In this document: positions 17,429-23,879 of the stretch, in pieces
Layout: each line of letters opens with the position of its first letter
Numbering within the stretch: position 1 is the first letter of the stretch
Source of the DNA: Parabacteroides merdae ATCC 43184
Lineage (GTDB): Bacteria; Bacteroidota; Bacteroidia; Bacteroidales; Tannerellaceae
DNA: 64,000 nucleotides
Direction of reading: 5' to 3'
NCBI RefSeq assembly: GCF_025151215.1
Contig: NZ_CP102286.1
Location: 992,001-1,056,000 of the forward strand
Notes under the pieces: model-generated
Databases searched by the model: none
Told to the model about the DNA's origin: nothing
What the model saw: the letters and a program-made list of their open reading frames with translations, nothing else
Translations under genes and position numbers: made by a program

Positions 17429-18586
17429 ATGAAACTCTCAATTATAATTGTCAACTACAACGTAAAATATTTTCTCGAACAGTGTCTCTGTTCCGTGCGT
17501 GCTGCCATAGCAGGGATGGAGGCGGAAGTACTGGTTGTCGATAATCATTCGGCCGACGGTTCGGTCGAATATCTTCGCCCGCGTTTTCCGGAAGTCACTT
17601 TTATCGAGAATAAGGATAATCCGGGGTTTGCCAAAGCGAATAACCAGGCGATCCGGATCAGTCGCGGAGAATATGTCCTTCTGCTGAACCCCGATACTGT
17701 GATAGGCGAAGAAAGCGTGCGTTCTCTTTGTTTCTTTATGGACGAACACCCGGAGGCGGGAGGAATCGGGGTGAAGATGTTGGACGGGCACGGTGTTTTC
17801 TTGGCGGAGAGTAAACGGAGTTTTCCCTCTCCTTGGGTGTCTTTCTGCAAGATATTCGGATTGTCGAAATTGTTTCCTTCTTCACGCCTGTTTGCCCGTT
17901 ACAGCCTGCCGTATTTGAATAAGGAGAAGCAGCATAAGGTCGAAGTTCTGGCGGGCGCTTTCATGTTTCTTCGCCGTAAGGCGCTAGATAAAGTGGGACT
18001 GTTGGATGAGTCTTTCTTTATGTATGGCGAAGATATCGATCTGTCTTACCGGATCGTGCAGGGAGGCTATGTGAATTATTATATTCCTGAACGTATCCTT
18101 CATTATAAAGGAGAGAGCACGAAGCATGGCGATATCAAATATGTGAAAGCCTTTTATGGGGCCATGCTGATATTCTACCGGAAATATTATCCGCATTCCG
18201 GTTGGCTGATGAGCATGCTCATCCGTTTGGCTGTTCTGTTGAAAGCATCCCTTTCCGTTGCCGGCGGTATGTTGGGGTTGAAGCGAAAACCCCGGGCGAA
18301 ACATCGTCGCCTACTGGTGCTTTGTCGGGAAGAAGAGTTTGAAAAGGTGAAAGCAGCCTGTGTGAAACGGATGCCAGATCTGGAATATGTCAATCTTTGG
18401 AATCTGAATGAAGAGCGTGTGATGGATGCTATCTGTCGTCGCAATCAGATGAAGCGCTTTACCGATTTGGTATTCTGCTACCCGGATGCCCGTTTCGAGC
18501 AGATGCTTTTATTGATGGACAAGGTGGCCGATAAAAGGATCAACTATCATATAGTTATTAATGGAGAATTGATAATTGACAATTGA
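17429..18586 (+). CDS. Family 2 glycosyltransferase (rhamnosyltransferase-like)
   Basis: Transfers a sugar from a nucleotide donor, probably onto a lipid-linked or surface polysaccharide. The 385-residue GT-A protein opens with LSIIIVNYNVKYFLEQCLCSV, followed by EVLVVDNHSADGSVEYL and the metal-binding region LLLNPDTVIG near residue 90. EVLAGAFMFLRRKALDKVGLLDESFFMYGEDIDLSYR around 170-205 is the acceptor/catalytic block. One or two hydrophobic segments near 255-280 (LMSMLIRLAVLLKASLSVAGG) suggest membrane attachment. The last residues (ELIIDN) are read from a family A repeat dyad. Confidence 0.92.
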   Translation: MKLSIIIVNYNVKYFLEQCLCSVRAAIAGMEAEVLVVDNHSADGSVEYLRPRFPEVTFIENKDNPGFAKANNQAIRISRGEYVLLLNPDTVIGEESVRSLCFFMDEHPEAGGIGVKMLDGHGVFLAESKRSFPSPWVSFCKIFGLSKLFPSSRLFARYSLPYLNKEKQHKVEVLAGAFMFLRRKALDKVGLLDESFFMYGEDIDLSYRIVQGGYVNYYIPERILHYKGESTKHGDIKYVKAFYGAMLIFYRKYYPHSGWLMSMLIRLAVLLKASLSVAGGMLGLKRKPRAKHRRLLVLCREEEFEKVKAACVKRMPDLEYVNLWNLNEERVMDAICRRNQMKRFTDLVFCYPDARFEQMLLLMDKVADKRINYHIVINGELIIDN

Positions 18587-18638
18587 AAATTGCGTTGAGC
18601 GATTTCTCATTGTTAATTGTCAATTGTTAATTGTCAAT
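18567..18638. repeat. AT-rich dyad, family A
   Basis: GAATTGATAATTGACAATTG (18567-18586) forms the glycosyltransferase's final codons and stop. The inverted arm lies at 18613-18638, just before the GNAT start. The loop is about 26 bases. Confidence 0.75.
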
Positions 18639-18643
18639 AAAAA

Positions 18644-19177
18644 ATGAACTTACTTCAAAACAAGACAGTCTGCCTTCGCGCCCCGGAACCGGAAGATTTG
18701 GAATTGCTCTATTCGTGGGAAAATAATCCCGAATGGTGGGAGATTGGGAACACGTTGGCGCCTTATTCCCGCTATCTGTTGAAAGAATATATAGCAGAAT
18801 CTCACCGGGGTATATTTGATTTGAAGCAATTGCGCCTGATGATCGACCTTTGTTCCACGGGCGCAACGGTCGGTATGCTGGATTTGTATGATTTCGATCC
18901 GCATCATCGCAGGGCGGGAGTCGGCATACTGGTCGATCCGCTTTACCAGAAGAACGGACTGGCGACAGAAGCGCTGGAGTTATTGGCCGAATATGCTTTT
19001 TCTTATTTGAAGTTGCATCAACTCTTTGTGCATATCCCGATAGGTAACGAACCCAGCAAAGCCCTTTTTGCCCGTTGCGGCTTTACCGTGACAGGTATAC
19101 TGACAGACTGGATAACGACTAAAGATGGTTATTCGGACGTCTTGACGATGCAGAAAATCAATGAGAGGAATTTGTGA
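18644..19177 (+). CDS. GNAT-family N-acetyltransferase (RimJ/RimL type)
   Basis: Probably acetylates an amine on a protein N-terminus or small molecule. The 177-residue protein begins VCLRAPEPEDLELLYSWENNPEWW, the standard RimJ-like N-terminus, and carries the acetyl-CoA loop RRAGVGILVDPLYQKNGLATEAL near residue 88. The late motif KLHQLFVHIPIGNEPSKALFARCGF fits the fold. It is cytoplasmic, and likely co-transcribed with the glycosyltransferase unless the dyad terminates. The substrate cannot be inferred. Confidence 0.93.
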   Translation: MNLLQNKTVCLRAPEPEDLELLYSWENNPEWWEIGNTLAPYSRYLLKEYIAESHRGIFDLKQLRLMIDLCSTGATVGMLDLYDFDPHHRRAGVGILVDPLYQKNGLATEALELLAEYAFSYLKLHQLFVHIPIGNEPSKALFARCGFTVTGILTDWITTKDGYSDVLTMQKINERNL

Positions 19178-19180
19178 TTT

Positions 19181-19213
19181 ATAATTTATTATCGACATGT
19201 AAATCATAAATCA
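19181..19213. repeat. AT-rich dyad, family B
   Basis: GATTTATAATTTAT and TAAATCATAAATC arms surround TATCGACATG between the convergent GNAT and YqgE genes; the loop matches the CATCGACG loop of the copy at 14431. Confidence 0.65.
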
Positions 19214-19804
19214 TTAGTTCAGCGAGGGTTCTTTCGGGTATTTGGTCCACGTTTCATATTGGCTTCCGAGCGATTCGAGCGATTTTTTCCAGAAGCCTTC
19301 ACCTTCGGCAAGTAGCACATTCCGGTTGGATGCATGACTTACGACCCATGAATTTTGATCTATTTCATTGTGCAGTTGTCCTTCCTGCCACCCGGAGTAG
19401 CCTAAGAAAAATTTCACTTTCCCGTCGACAGGGTGTCCGTTCTGGATATAATGTATCAATGCGCTGAAATCGCCGTCGAAATAGAGGTGATCGTTTATCT
19501 TAAGGGAGTTAGGGATGATTAGATCTCCTAAAGAATGAATGAAGAACAGGCGGTTGGCACTGACTGGACCGCCTAAATAGATCGGCATTTCCGGAAATCC
19601 CTGTAAATCGGCAAAAAAGGTGTTGACTGATAGCTCTGTTTTCTTGTTTAATACAAAGCCCATCGAACCCTCCTGAGTATGTTCTACCAATAGTACGACG
19701 GAACGTTGGAAGTAGGCGTCTTGTAAAAAAGGTTCTGATATCAAGATGCTTCCTTGGGCCGGAAGCACGTCATTATGAGTTATCTTGAATATGTTGTTAT
19801 ACAT
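19214..19804 (-). CDS. YqgE/AlgH family protein (DUF179)
   Basis: A conserved protein of unclear biochemical role; AlgH has been linked to regulation in Pseudomonas. The 196 residues show PAQGSILISEPFLQDAYFQRSVVLLVEH, then GSMGFVLNKKTE, IYLGGPVSANRLFFIHS, and FFLGYSGWQEGQLHNEI, all typical of the family. I start at MYNNIFKITHND; MAMYNN two codons earlier is equally possible. A longer frame reaching 19894 overlaps the upstream terminator and is unlikely. Confidence 0.92.
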   Translation of the reverse strand: MYNNIFKITHNDVLPAQGSILISEPFLQDAYFQRSVVLLVEHTQEGSMGFVLNKKTELSVNTFFADLQGFPEMPIYLGGPVSANRLFFIHSLGDLIIPNSLKINDHLYFDGDFSALIHYIQNGHPVDGKVKFFLGYSGWQEGQLHNEIDQNSWVVSHASNRNVLLAEGEGFWKKSLESLGSQYETWTKYPKEPSLN

Positions 19805-19877
19805 TGCCATGACAGAAGATACTTGCTGGTTAATAAAACAGCGACAATATATAGCTTTTGGTTTAAACAAACAAATG

Positions 19878-19923
19878 AAAAGCCGAGCTTTCATGTTAAT
19901 GAGTCATAAATAAAAGCCCGGCC
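19878..19923 (-). terminator. Intrinsic terminator of the aminotransferase gene
   Basis: On the minus strand GCCGGGCTTT pairs with AAAGCTCGGC (one G-U) around a 21-base loop, followed by TTTTCATTTGTTTGTTT. It lies just after the aminotransferase stop. Confidence 0.75.
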
Positions 19924-19931
19924 TGTGTTAA

Positions 19932-21245
19932 TTATGCGGTGTGATTCTCTTTGAATAGCTTCAGGCGCTCTTCGAGAAGGGCATATTGATGCGGTTTGAT
20001 AAAAGATGTACAAGCGCGTAGGCCTTCTTGGTTACTACCTGTCGTGCTTAATGAAATGGCGCTTACACCGTAATAAATAAGTTCTTCCATCAGTTCTCCT
20101 CCTGTCATTCCCGGATAGGCGATCGTGAAATAAAATCCGTCTGCGATCGGTTCGTCTAGGTCATGGTCGTAGACGATCCGGAAACCATAATCGGTAAAGA
20201 TCTTTTTTAATCTTTCTGCTCGGCGTCCGTATTCTTTTACTTCCGAAATAAAATCGAACGTTCCGTCTGCCGCAGCTTTGAACATGGCTGCCAATGCGAA
20301 CTGCGCCGAATGGCTCGTGCCGGACGACAGGGCATATAATACGCGGTGAATGTATACGGTTCCGAACGTTCCTCCTCCGTAGCGCTGTGTCAGTCCGGGA
20401 TAGGCTCGGTGATACAGTTTGTCGGAGATTGCCGTGACGCCGATGCGCTGGCCGGCATAGCTGAATGCTTTTGAACCTGAAATTTGTAAAATGTAATTAT
20501 CCGTATAACGGGCAACGGTTGCCTGGAAAGGCGCTTCAAACGGCTTGCCCAACGGTTTCCGGAAGTCCATAGCGAAGTAGGCCAGGTCTTCGATCACGAT
20601 CGTGTCATATTTGTTTGCCATGTCTCCGATGATCTTCAGCTCTTCTTCCGTCAGGCAGAACCAGGCCGGATTGTTGGGATTGGAGTAGATCATGGCTGCG
20701 ATGTTGCCTTTGGAGAGATATTGTTCCAGTATGTCCCGGAGTTTTTCGCCCCGGTATTCGTACACGTCGAACGATTCGTATCTATAGCCCATGACTGTGA
20801 TCTGCTGCTTCTGGACAGGGAACCCCGGATCGATAAAGAGAATCGTGTCCTTTTCCGGCGTACATTGTCCGCAAACGAGAAACGATGCGTATGTCCCCTG
20901 CATGGAGCCGGTTACGGGAACGCAGCCTTCCGGCGCAATATCGATATCGATAAATGCCTTGATAAAACGAGATGCTTCCGCTTTTACATCGGATGTGCCA
21001 TTGATATTCGGATAGATAGAGGCGACGCCATCTTGAAGAGCTTTGATCTCGGCATCGACACCGACTTGGGCTGCTTTCAGTCCGGGAACACCCATTTCCA
21101 TATGGATAAATTCTGTTTTAGTCTCTTGTTCAAGTTGTGTGGATATGGCAACGACCTCGCGGATCGTCGCTTTCCCGAAATCGGGAAGTCCGTAGCCATC
21201 TATAATCTTTCTGGCTGTCTGATAATCTACCGGAGTATTCTTCAT
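19932..21245 (-). CDS. PLP-dependent class I/II aminotransferase
   Basis: Transfers an amino group using pyridoxal phosphate; many Bacteroidales homologues are annotated as aspartate or aromatic aminotransferase. The 437-residue protein has the cofactor-binding segments VTGSMQGTYASFLVCGQC, MIYSNPNNPAWFCLTEEEL and VIEDLAYFAMDFR, and the lysine motif ILQISGSKAFSYAGQRIGV near residue 260. The C-terminal LSTTGSNQEGLRACTSF includes a substrate-carboxylate arginine. It is slightly longer than classical AspC. It stands alone, with its own terminator. Confidence 0.9.
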   Translation of the reverse strand: MKNTPVDYQTARKIIDGYGLPDFGKATIREVVAISTQLEQETKTEFIHMEMGVPGLKAAQVGVDAEIKALQDGVASIYPNINGTSDVKAEASRFIKAFIDIDIAPEGCVPVTGSMQGTYASFLVCGQCTPEKDTILFIDPGFPVQKQQITVMGYRYESFDVYEYRGEKLRDILEQYLSKGNIAAMIYSNPNNPAWFCLTEEELKIIGDMANKYDTIVIEDLAYFAMDFRKPLGKPFEAPFQATVARYTDNYILQISGSKAFSYAGQRIGVTAISDKLYHRAYPGLTQRYGGGTFGTVYIHRVLYALSSGTSHSAQFALAAMFKAAADGTFDFISEVKEYGRRAERLKKIFTDYGFRIVYDHDLDEPIADGFYFTIAYPGMTGGELMEELIYYGVSAISLSTTGSNQEGLRACTSFIKPHQYALLEERLKLFKENHTA

Positions 21246-21318
21246 GATTGTTATTATTTATATGAAAGGCAAAAGTAGAAAAATAATCTATCCGACGTAA
21301 ATTTTTGCCGTGAAACTA

Positions 21319-21348
21319 TTGCAAGATTCAAAATAATATATACCTTTG
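21319..21348 (+). promoter_or_regulatory. Promoter of tRNA-Asp
   Basis: TTG at 21319-21321 and TACCTTTG at 21341-21348 are separated by exactly 19 bp, a textbook Bacteroidales promoter. The leader contains GCAATCGAGAGAGATTG, shared with the opposing tRNA promoter. Confidence 0.85.
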
Positions 21349-21384
21349 CATCGCAATCGAGAGAGATTGCAGGATAAAAGTTAT

Positions 21385-21461
21385 GGTTCGGTAGTTCAGC
21401 TGGTTAGAATACATGCCTGTCACGCATGGGGTCGCGGGTTCGAGTCCCGTCCGGACCGCCA
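21385..21461 (+). tRNA. tRNA-Asp (anticodon GTC), CCA encoded
   Basis: The cloverleaf is complete: acceptor GGTTCGG/CCGGACC, D-arm with AGTTCAGCTGGTT, anticodon arm ATGCCTGTCACGCAT with anticodon GTC, and T-arm GCGGGTTCGAGTCCCGT. The CCA at 21459-21461 is present in the DNA. Confidence 0.98.
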
Positions 21462-21466
21462 GAAAC

Positions 21467-21503
21467 AAAAGTCTTTGGTTCATTGTGAATCAAAGACTTT
21501 TTT
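21467..21503 (+). terminator. Intrinsic terminator after tRNA-Asp
   Basis: AAAAGTCTTTG pairs with CAAAGACTTTT around a 13-base loop, then a T run. Confidence 0.9.
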
Positions 21504-21619
21504 ATTTTAATCCAAGGGGTCGAGATTCTGTTGAAAATGATTTGCACCTGCCCAAAAATGAAACCTTTCAGGTGAAGGACGGAATGAAAGTTATGAGGCT
21601 ATGAAGTGAGTATAAAAAC

Positions 21620-21658
21620 AAAAAAGACCTGAAAGATTTTCTTTCAAGTCTTTTTTTG
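21620..21658 (-). terminator. Intrinsic terminator after tRNA-Tyr
   Basis: On the minus strand AAAGACTTGAAAG pairs with CTTTCAGGTCTTT (one G-U) and is followed by a T run; the plus strand also looks terminator-like. Confidence 0.85.
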
Positions 21659-21741
21659 TGGGCAGTGATGGATTCGAACCACCGAAGGCGAAAGCCAGCT
21701 GAGTTACAGTCAGCTCCATTTGGCCACTCTGGTAACTGCCC
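21659..21741 (-). tRNA. tRNA-Tyr (anticodon GTA)
   Basis: Acceptor GGGCAGT/ACTGCCC, anticodon arm CTGACTGTAACTCAG with GTA, a long variable arm as expected for tyrosine in bacteria, and T-arm GGTGGTTCGAATCCATC. CCA is not encoded. It lies 5 bases downstream of tRNA-Thr, so the two are one transcript. Confidence 0.97.
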
Positions 21742-21746
21742 TTTTG

Positions 21747-21820
21747 AGCCTCTTGTCGGATTCGAACCAACGACCCCGAGATTACAAATCACGTGCTCTG
21801 GCCAACTGAGCTAAAGAGGC
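21747..21820 (-). tRNA. tRNA-Thr (anticodon TGT)
   Basis: Acceptor GCCTCTT/AAGAGGC, D-arm AGCTCAGTTGGCCAGAGC, anticodon loop TTTGTAA giving TGT, T-arm GTTGGTTCGAATCCGAC. One T-T mismatch sits in the anticodon stem. CCA is not encoded. Confidence 0.94.
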
Positions 21821-21861
21821 ATTCATTTTTTATCAGTATCAATCTCTCTCGATTGCGGGTG

Positions 21862-21891
21862 CAAAGGTACGTATTATTTTTTAATATGCAA
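21862..21891 (-). promoter_or_regulatory. Promoter of the tRNA-Thr/tRNA-Tyr transcript
   Basis: On the minus strand TTG (21889-21891) and TACCTTTG (21862-21869) are 19 bp apart. The leader repeats the 17-base GCAATCGAGAGAGATTG found in front of tRNA-Asp. Confidence 0.85.
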
Positions 21892-21925
21892 TAGTTTGGG
21901 GGCATAATGTGTAATATTTTTCTTT

Positions 21926-21961
21926 TAAAAACTCTCCGAACTCTGTTCGGAACTCGGAGAG
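21926..21961 (-). terminator. Intrinsic terminator of trxA
   Basis: CTCTCCGA/TCGGAGAG arms around a 14-base loop, followed by five T on the minus strand, 26 bases after the thioredoxin stop. Confidence 0.85.
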
Positions 21962-21987
21962 GGCTTTCTGTTTATGTTGGGATATTG

Positions 21988-22353
21988 TTATTCTTTCTTC
22001 AAAAGTACCTCATTTATAGCTTTTTTGAAGTCGGCCTTTCCCATTGCCCCTTTTGCCATCTGCGGTTGCCCGTTCATTGGGCAGAAAAGGAGGGAGGGAA
22101 TACTTCTGATACCGAAAGAGGCGGCCAATCCCTCTTCTTTTTCCGTATCTACCTTATAAATATCGATTTTTCCGGCATATTCTTCTGCTAATTCTTCTAA
22201 GATAGGAGCGACCATCTTACAAGGTCCGCACCAGGTGGCATAGAAATCCACGATACAAGGTTTGTCTCCTTTGTACACCCACTTGTTGGGGCTGGCTTCG
22301 TAGTTCGCTACTTTTTTCAGAAATTCCGTTTTTGTCAATTCTTGTACTTTCAT
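21988..22353 (-). CDS. trxA: Thioredoxin
   Basis: A cytoplasmic thiol-disulfide oxidoreductase. The 121-residue protein has the active site FYATWCGPCKMVAPILEEL near residue 42 and the cis-proline region FGIRSIPSLLF near 82. About fifteen residues precede the fold compared with E. coli Trx. There is no signal peptide. An AGGAG sequence seven bases before the ATG is an unusually good Shine-Dalgarno site for this phylum. A TACCTTTG -7 element lies at 22406-22413 on the minus strand. Confidence 0.95.
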   Translation of the reverse strand: MKVQELTKTEFLKKVANYEASPNKWVYKGDKPCIVDFYATWCGPCKMVAPILEELAEEYAGKIDIYKVDTEKEEGLAASFGIRSIPSLLFCPMNGQPQMAKGAMGKADFKKAINEVLLKKE

Positions 22354-22501
22354 GTTTATTCTCCTTATTAATTGAGGTTTATATTCTTGTTTATTGATTA
22401 TATAACAAAGGTATGCTATTTATTCCATTCCGTTATTGAACATTTTTCCCTTATAATTGGAAATATTACTATATTGCTTGAGTTCCAGTCATTTTGTAAA
22501 T

Positions 22502-22537
22502 AAAAAAGCCGTCCGGTATGTTGCCGGGCGGCTTTTA
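22502..22537 (-). terminator. Intrinsic terminator of sodB (bidirectional look)
   Basis: AAAAGCCGTCCGG pairs with CCGGGCGGCTTTT (one mismatch) around a 7-base loop with A and T runs outside, just past the superoxide dismutase stop. Confidence 0.88.
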
Positions 22538-22555
22538 TCTGGAGTTTAAAGAGCT

Positions 22556-23131
22556 TTAATATCTTTTGCCAACGGTATCCCAATCGATGATTTTCCATAA
22601 AGCGTTCAAATGATCGGGACGGCGGTTCCGGTAATCCAAATAGTAGGCATGTTCCCACACATCGAATCCCAGAATCGGTTTCAATCCGTGAGCAACCGGA
22701 TTGCTACCGTTAGCTTCTTTGGTAATTGAGAGTTTTCCGTCTTTATCTTTAGCCAGCCATACCCATCCTGAACCGAATAAACCGGTTCCTGCAGCTACGA
22801 ATTCTTTCTGGAAGTTTTCGAACGATCCCCAAGTCGCGTCGATCGCTTTGGCGAGGGCGCCGGTCGGTCTGCCACCGCCATAGGGGGAGAACTGGGTGAA
22901 GTACAAATTATGATTAAGCGTCTGTCCGGCATTGTTAAAGATAGCACCGTCGGATTCTGCCACGATCTGTTCTAATGTAGCGTTTTCGAACTTGGTTCCC
23001 TGAATGAGGTTGTTCAGGTTATTTACATAAGTCTGTAAATGTTTGCCATGATGGAACTCAATCGTTTCTTTACTTATAACCGGTTCCAGCGCGTTGGCTG
23101 CATAGGGTAACTGGATTAATTCAAATTTCAT
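22556..23131 (-). CDS. sodB: Fe/Mn-type superoxide dismutase
   Basis: Dismutates superoxide and helps the anaerobe survive oxygen. The 191-residue protein starts MKFELIQLPYAANALEPVIS; metal ligands are visible in EFHHGKHLQTYVNNL, in AGQTLNHNLYFTQFSP, and in the C-terminal FDVWEHAYYLDYRNRRPDHL. This arrangement is typical of Fe or cambialistic enzymes. An upstream in-frame start would add a hydrophobic leader (MIMLTLCLSLLLL) but that lies in promoter-like sequence, so I use the ATG at 23131. Its terminator is shared with no other gene. Confidence 0.95.
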   Translation of the reverse strand: MKFELIQLPYAANALEPVISKETIEFHHGKHLQTYVNNLNNLIQGTKFENATLEQIVAESDGAIFNNAGQTLNHNLYFTQFSPYGGGRPTGALAKAIDATWGSFENFQKEFVAAGTGLFGSGWVWLAKDKDGKLSITKEANGSNPVAHGLKPILGFDVWEHAYYLDYRNRRPDHLNALWKIIDWDTVGKRY

Positions 23132-23365
23132 AACTTTTTCTTTTTTATCTGTTATTTGACTATTATTACTATTATTTGTTATCAACAATAATAAACTGAG
23201 ACATAATGTAAGCATAATCAATCTGTTTTATGTTGTTTCTACTATTCTAACATTCCCTGCTCGAAATTTGTTCATAGAATGAAATGCATATTATTTATCG
23301 CGGGATAGACTTTATCTATGAACGGAATGTACTATCTTCGCCAACCAATTAAAATAAACACAATA

Positions 23366-23716
23366 ATGACAAAAATTCAGGAAACACTGGTTGCGTTGCC
23401 AGAGGAAAAGAAAGCTCTGTTTATCCCGGCTTTCGGAGATGTGGACAAGTTTTATACGACCGTTTATCTGATTGCCCGAAACGAGCATGTGACGGAGCTG
23501 GAAAAACCGGACCGTTACGAAGACCGCTTGCAGGTGATCCGCCAGATTCGTGGCAAGGTGGAGAAGTTGGTGAGTTCTTTCGGGTTGGACGGCTCTGAGA
23601 TCGTGGCAGATATCGCCAGCGATTATTTTGAAGATTACGTGAATTATAAGGAACCGGATATCCGGATGACGAATGAAGAGTTTCTCGGTATCATACAGAA
23701 GGTAGCGAGGGAGTGA
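23366..23716 (+). CDS. Conserved hypothetical 116-residue protein
   Basis: Function unknown. The soluble acidic protein begins MTKIQETLVALPEEKKALFIPAFGDVDKF and contains a charged helical middle (YEDRLQVIRQIRGKVEKLVSSFGL). It has no signal peptide, membrane segment or cysteine pattern. The ATG at 23366 follows a -7-like TATCTTCG at 23333-23340, which excludes an upstream start. Divergent from sodB and convergent with the glutaminase, with a long inverted repeat downstream. Confidence 0.75.
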   Translation: MTKIQETLVALPEEKKALFIPAFGDVDKFYTTVYLIARNEHVTELEKPDRYEDRLQVIRQIRGKVEKLVSSFGLDGSEIVADIASDYFEDYVNYKEPDIRMTNEEFLGIIQKVARE

Positions 23717-23720
23717 GAAG

Positions 23721-23879
23721 AATTATGATGGAAGTGTGTCGAAACCTCCTTGTCCCTGCACTTGATGCGGGGCCGCAAAAGGACAGACCTTATCAATCAG
23801 ATTTTTATAGGGTCGGTTTTAATGCGATCCCACATCAAGCGCGGGAACAGGATAGTTTCGACACACTACCATCATAATT
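23721..23879. repeat. Long inverted repeat (family C) between convergent genes
   Basis: Arms 23721-23745 and 23855-23879 match over 25 bp with one mismatch (AATTATGATGG...TGTGTCGAAAC), and pairing continues inward more loosely (CTTGATGCGGG against CCCACATCAAG). The right arm covers the glutaminase stop codon. The inner core resembles the GTTCCCGC palindrome at 44330. Confidence 0.85.

Noticed and set aside
21413..21604. A protein frame across tRNA-Asp
   Set aside because: The frame runs through an intact tRNA and its terminator.
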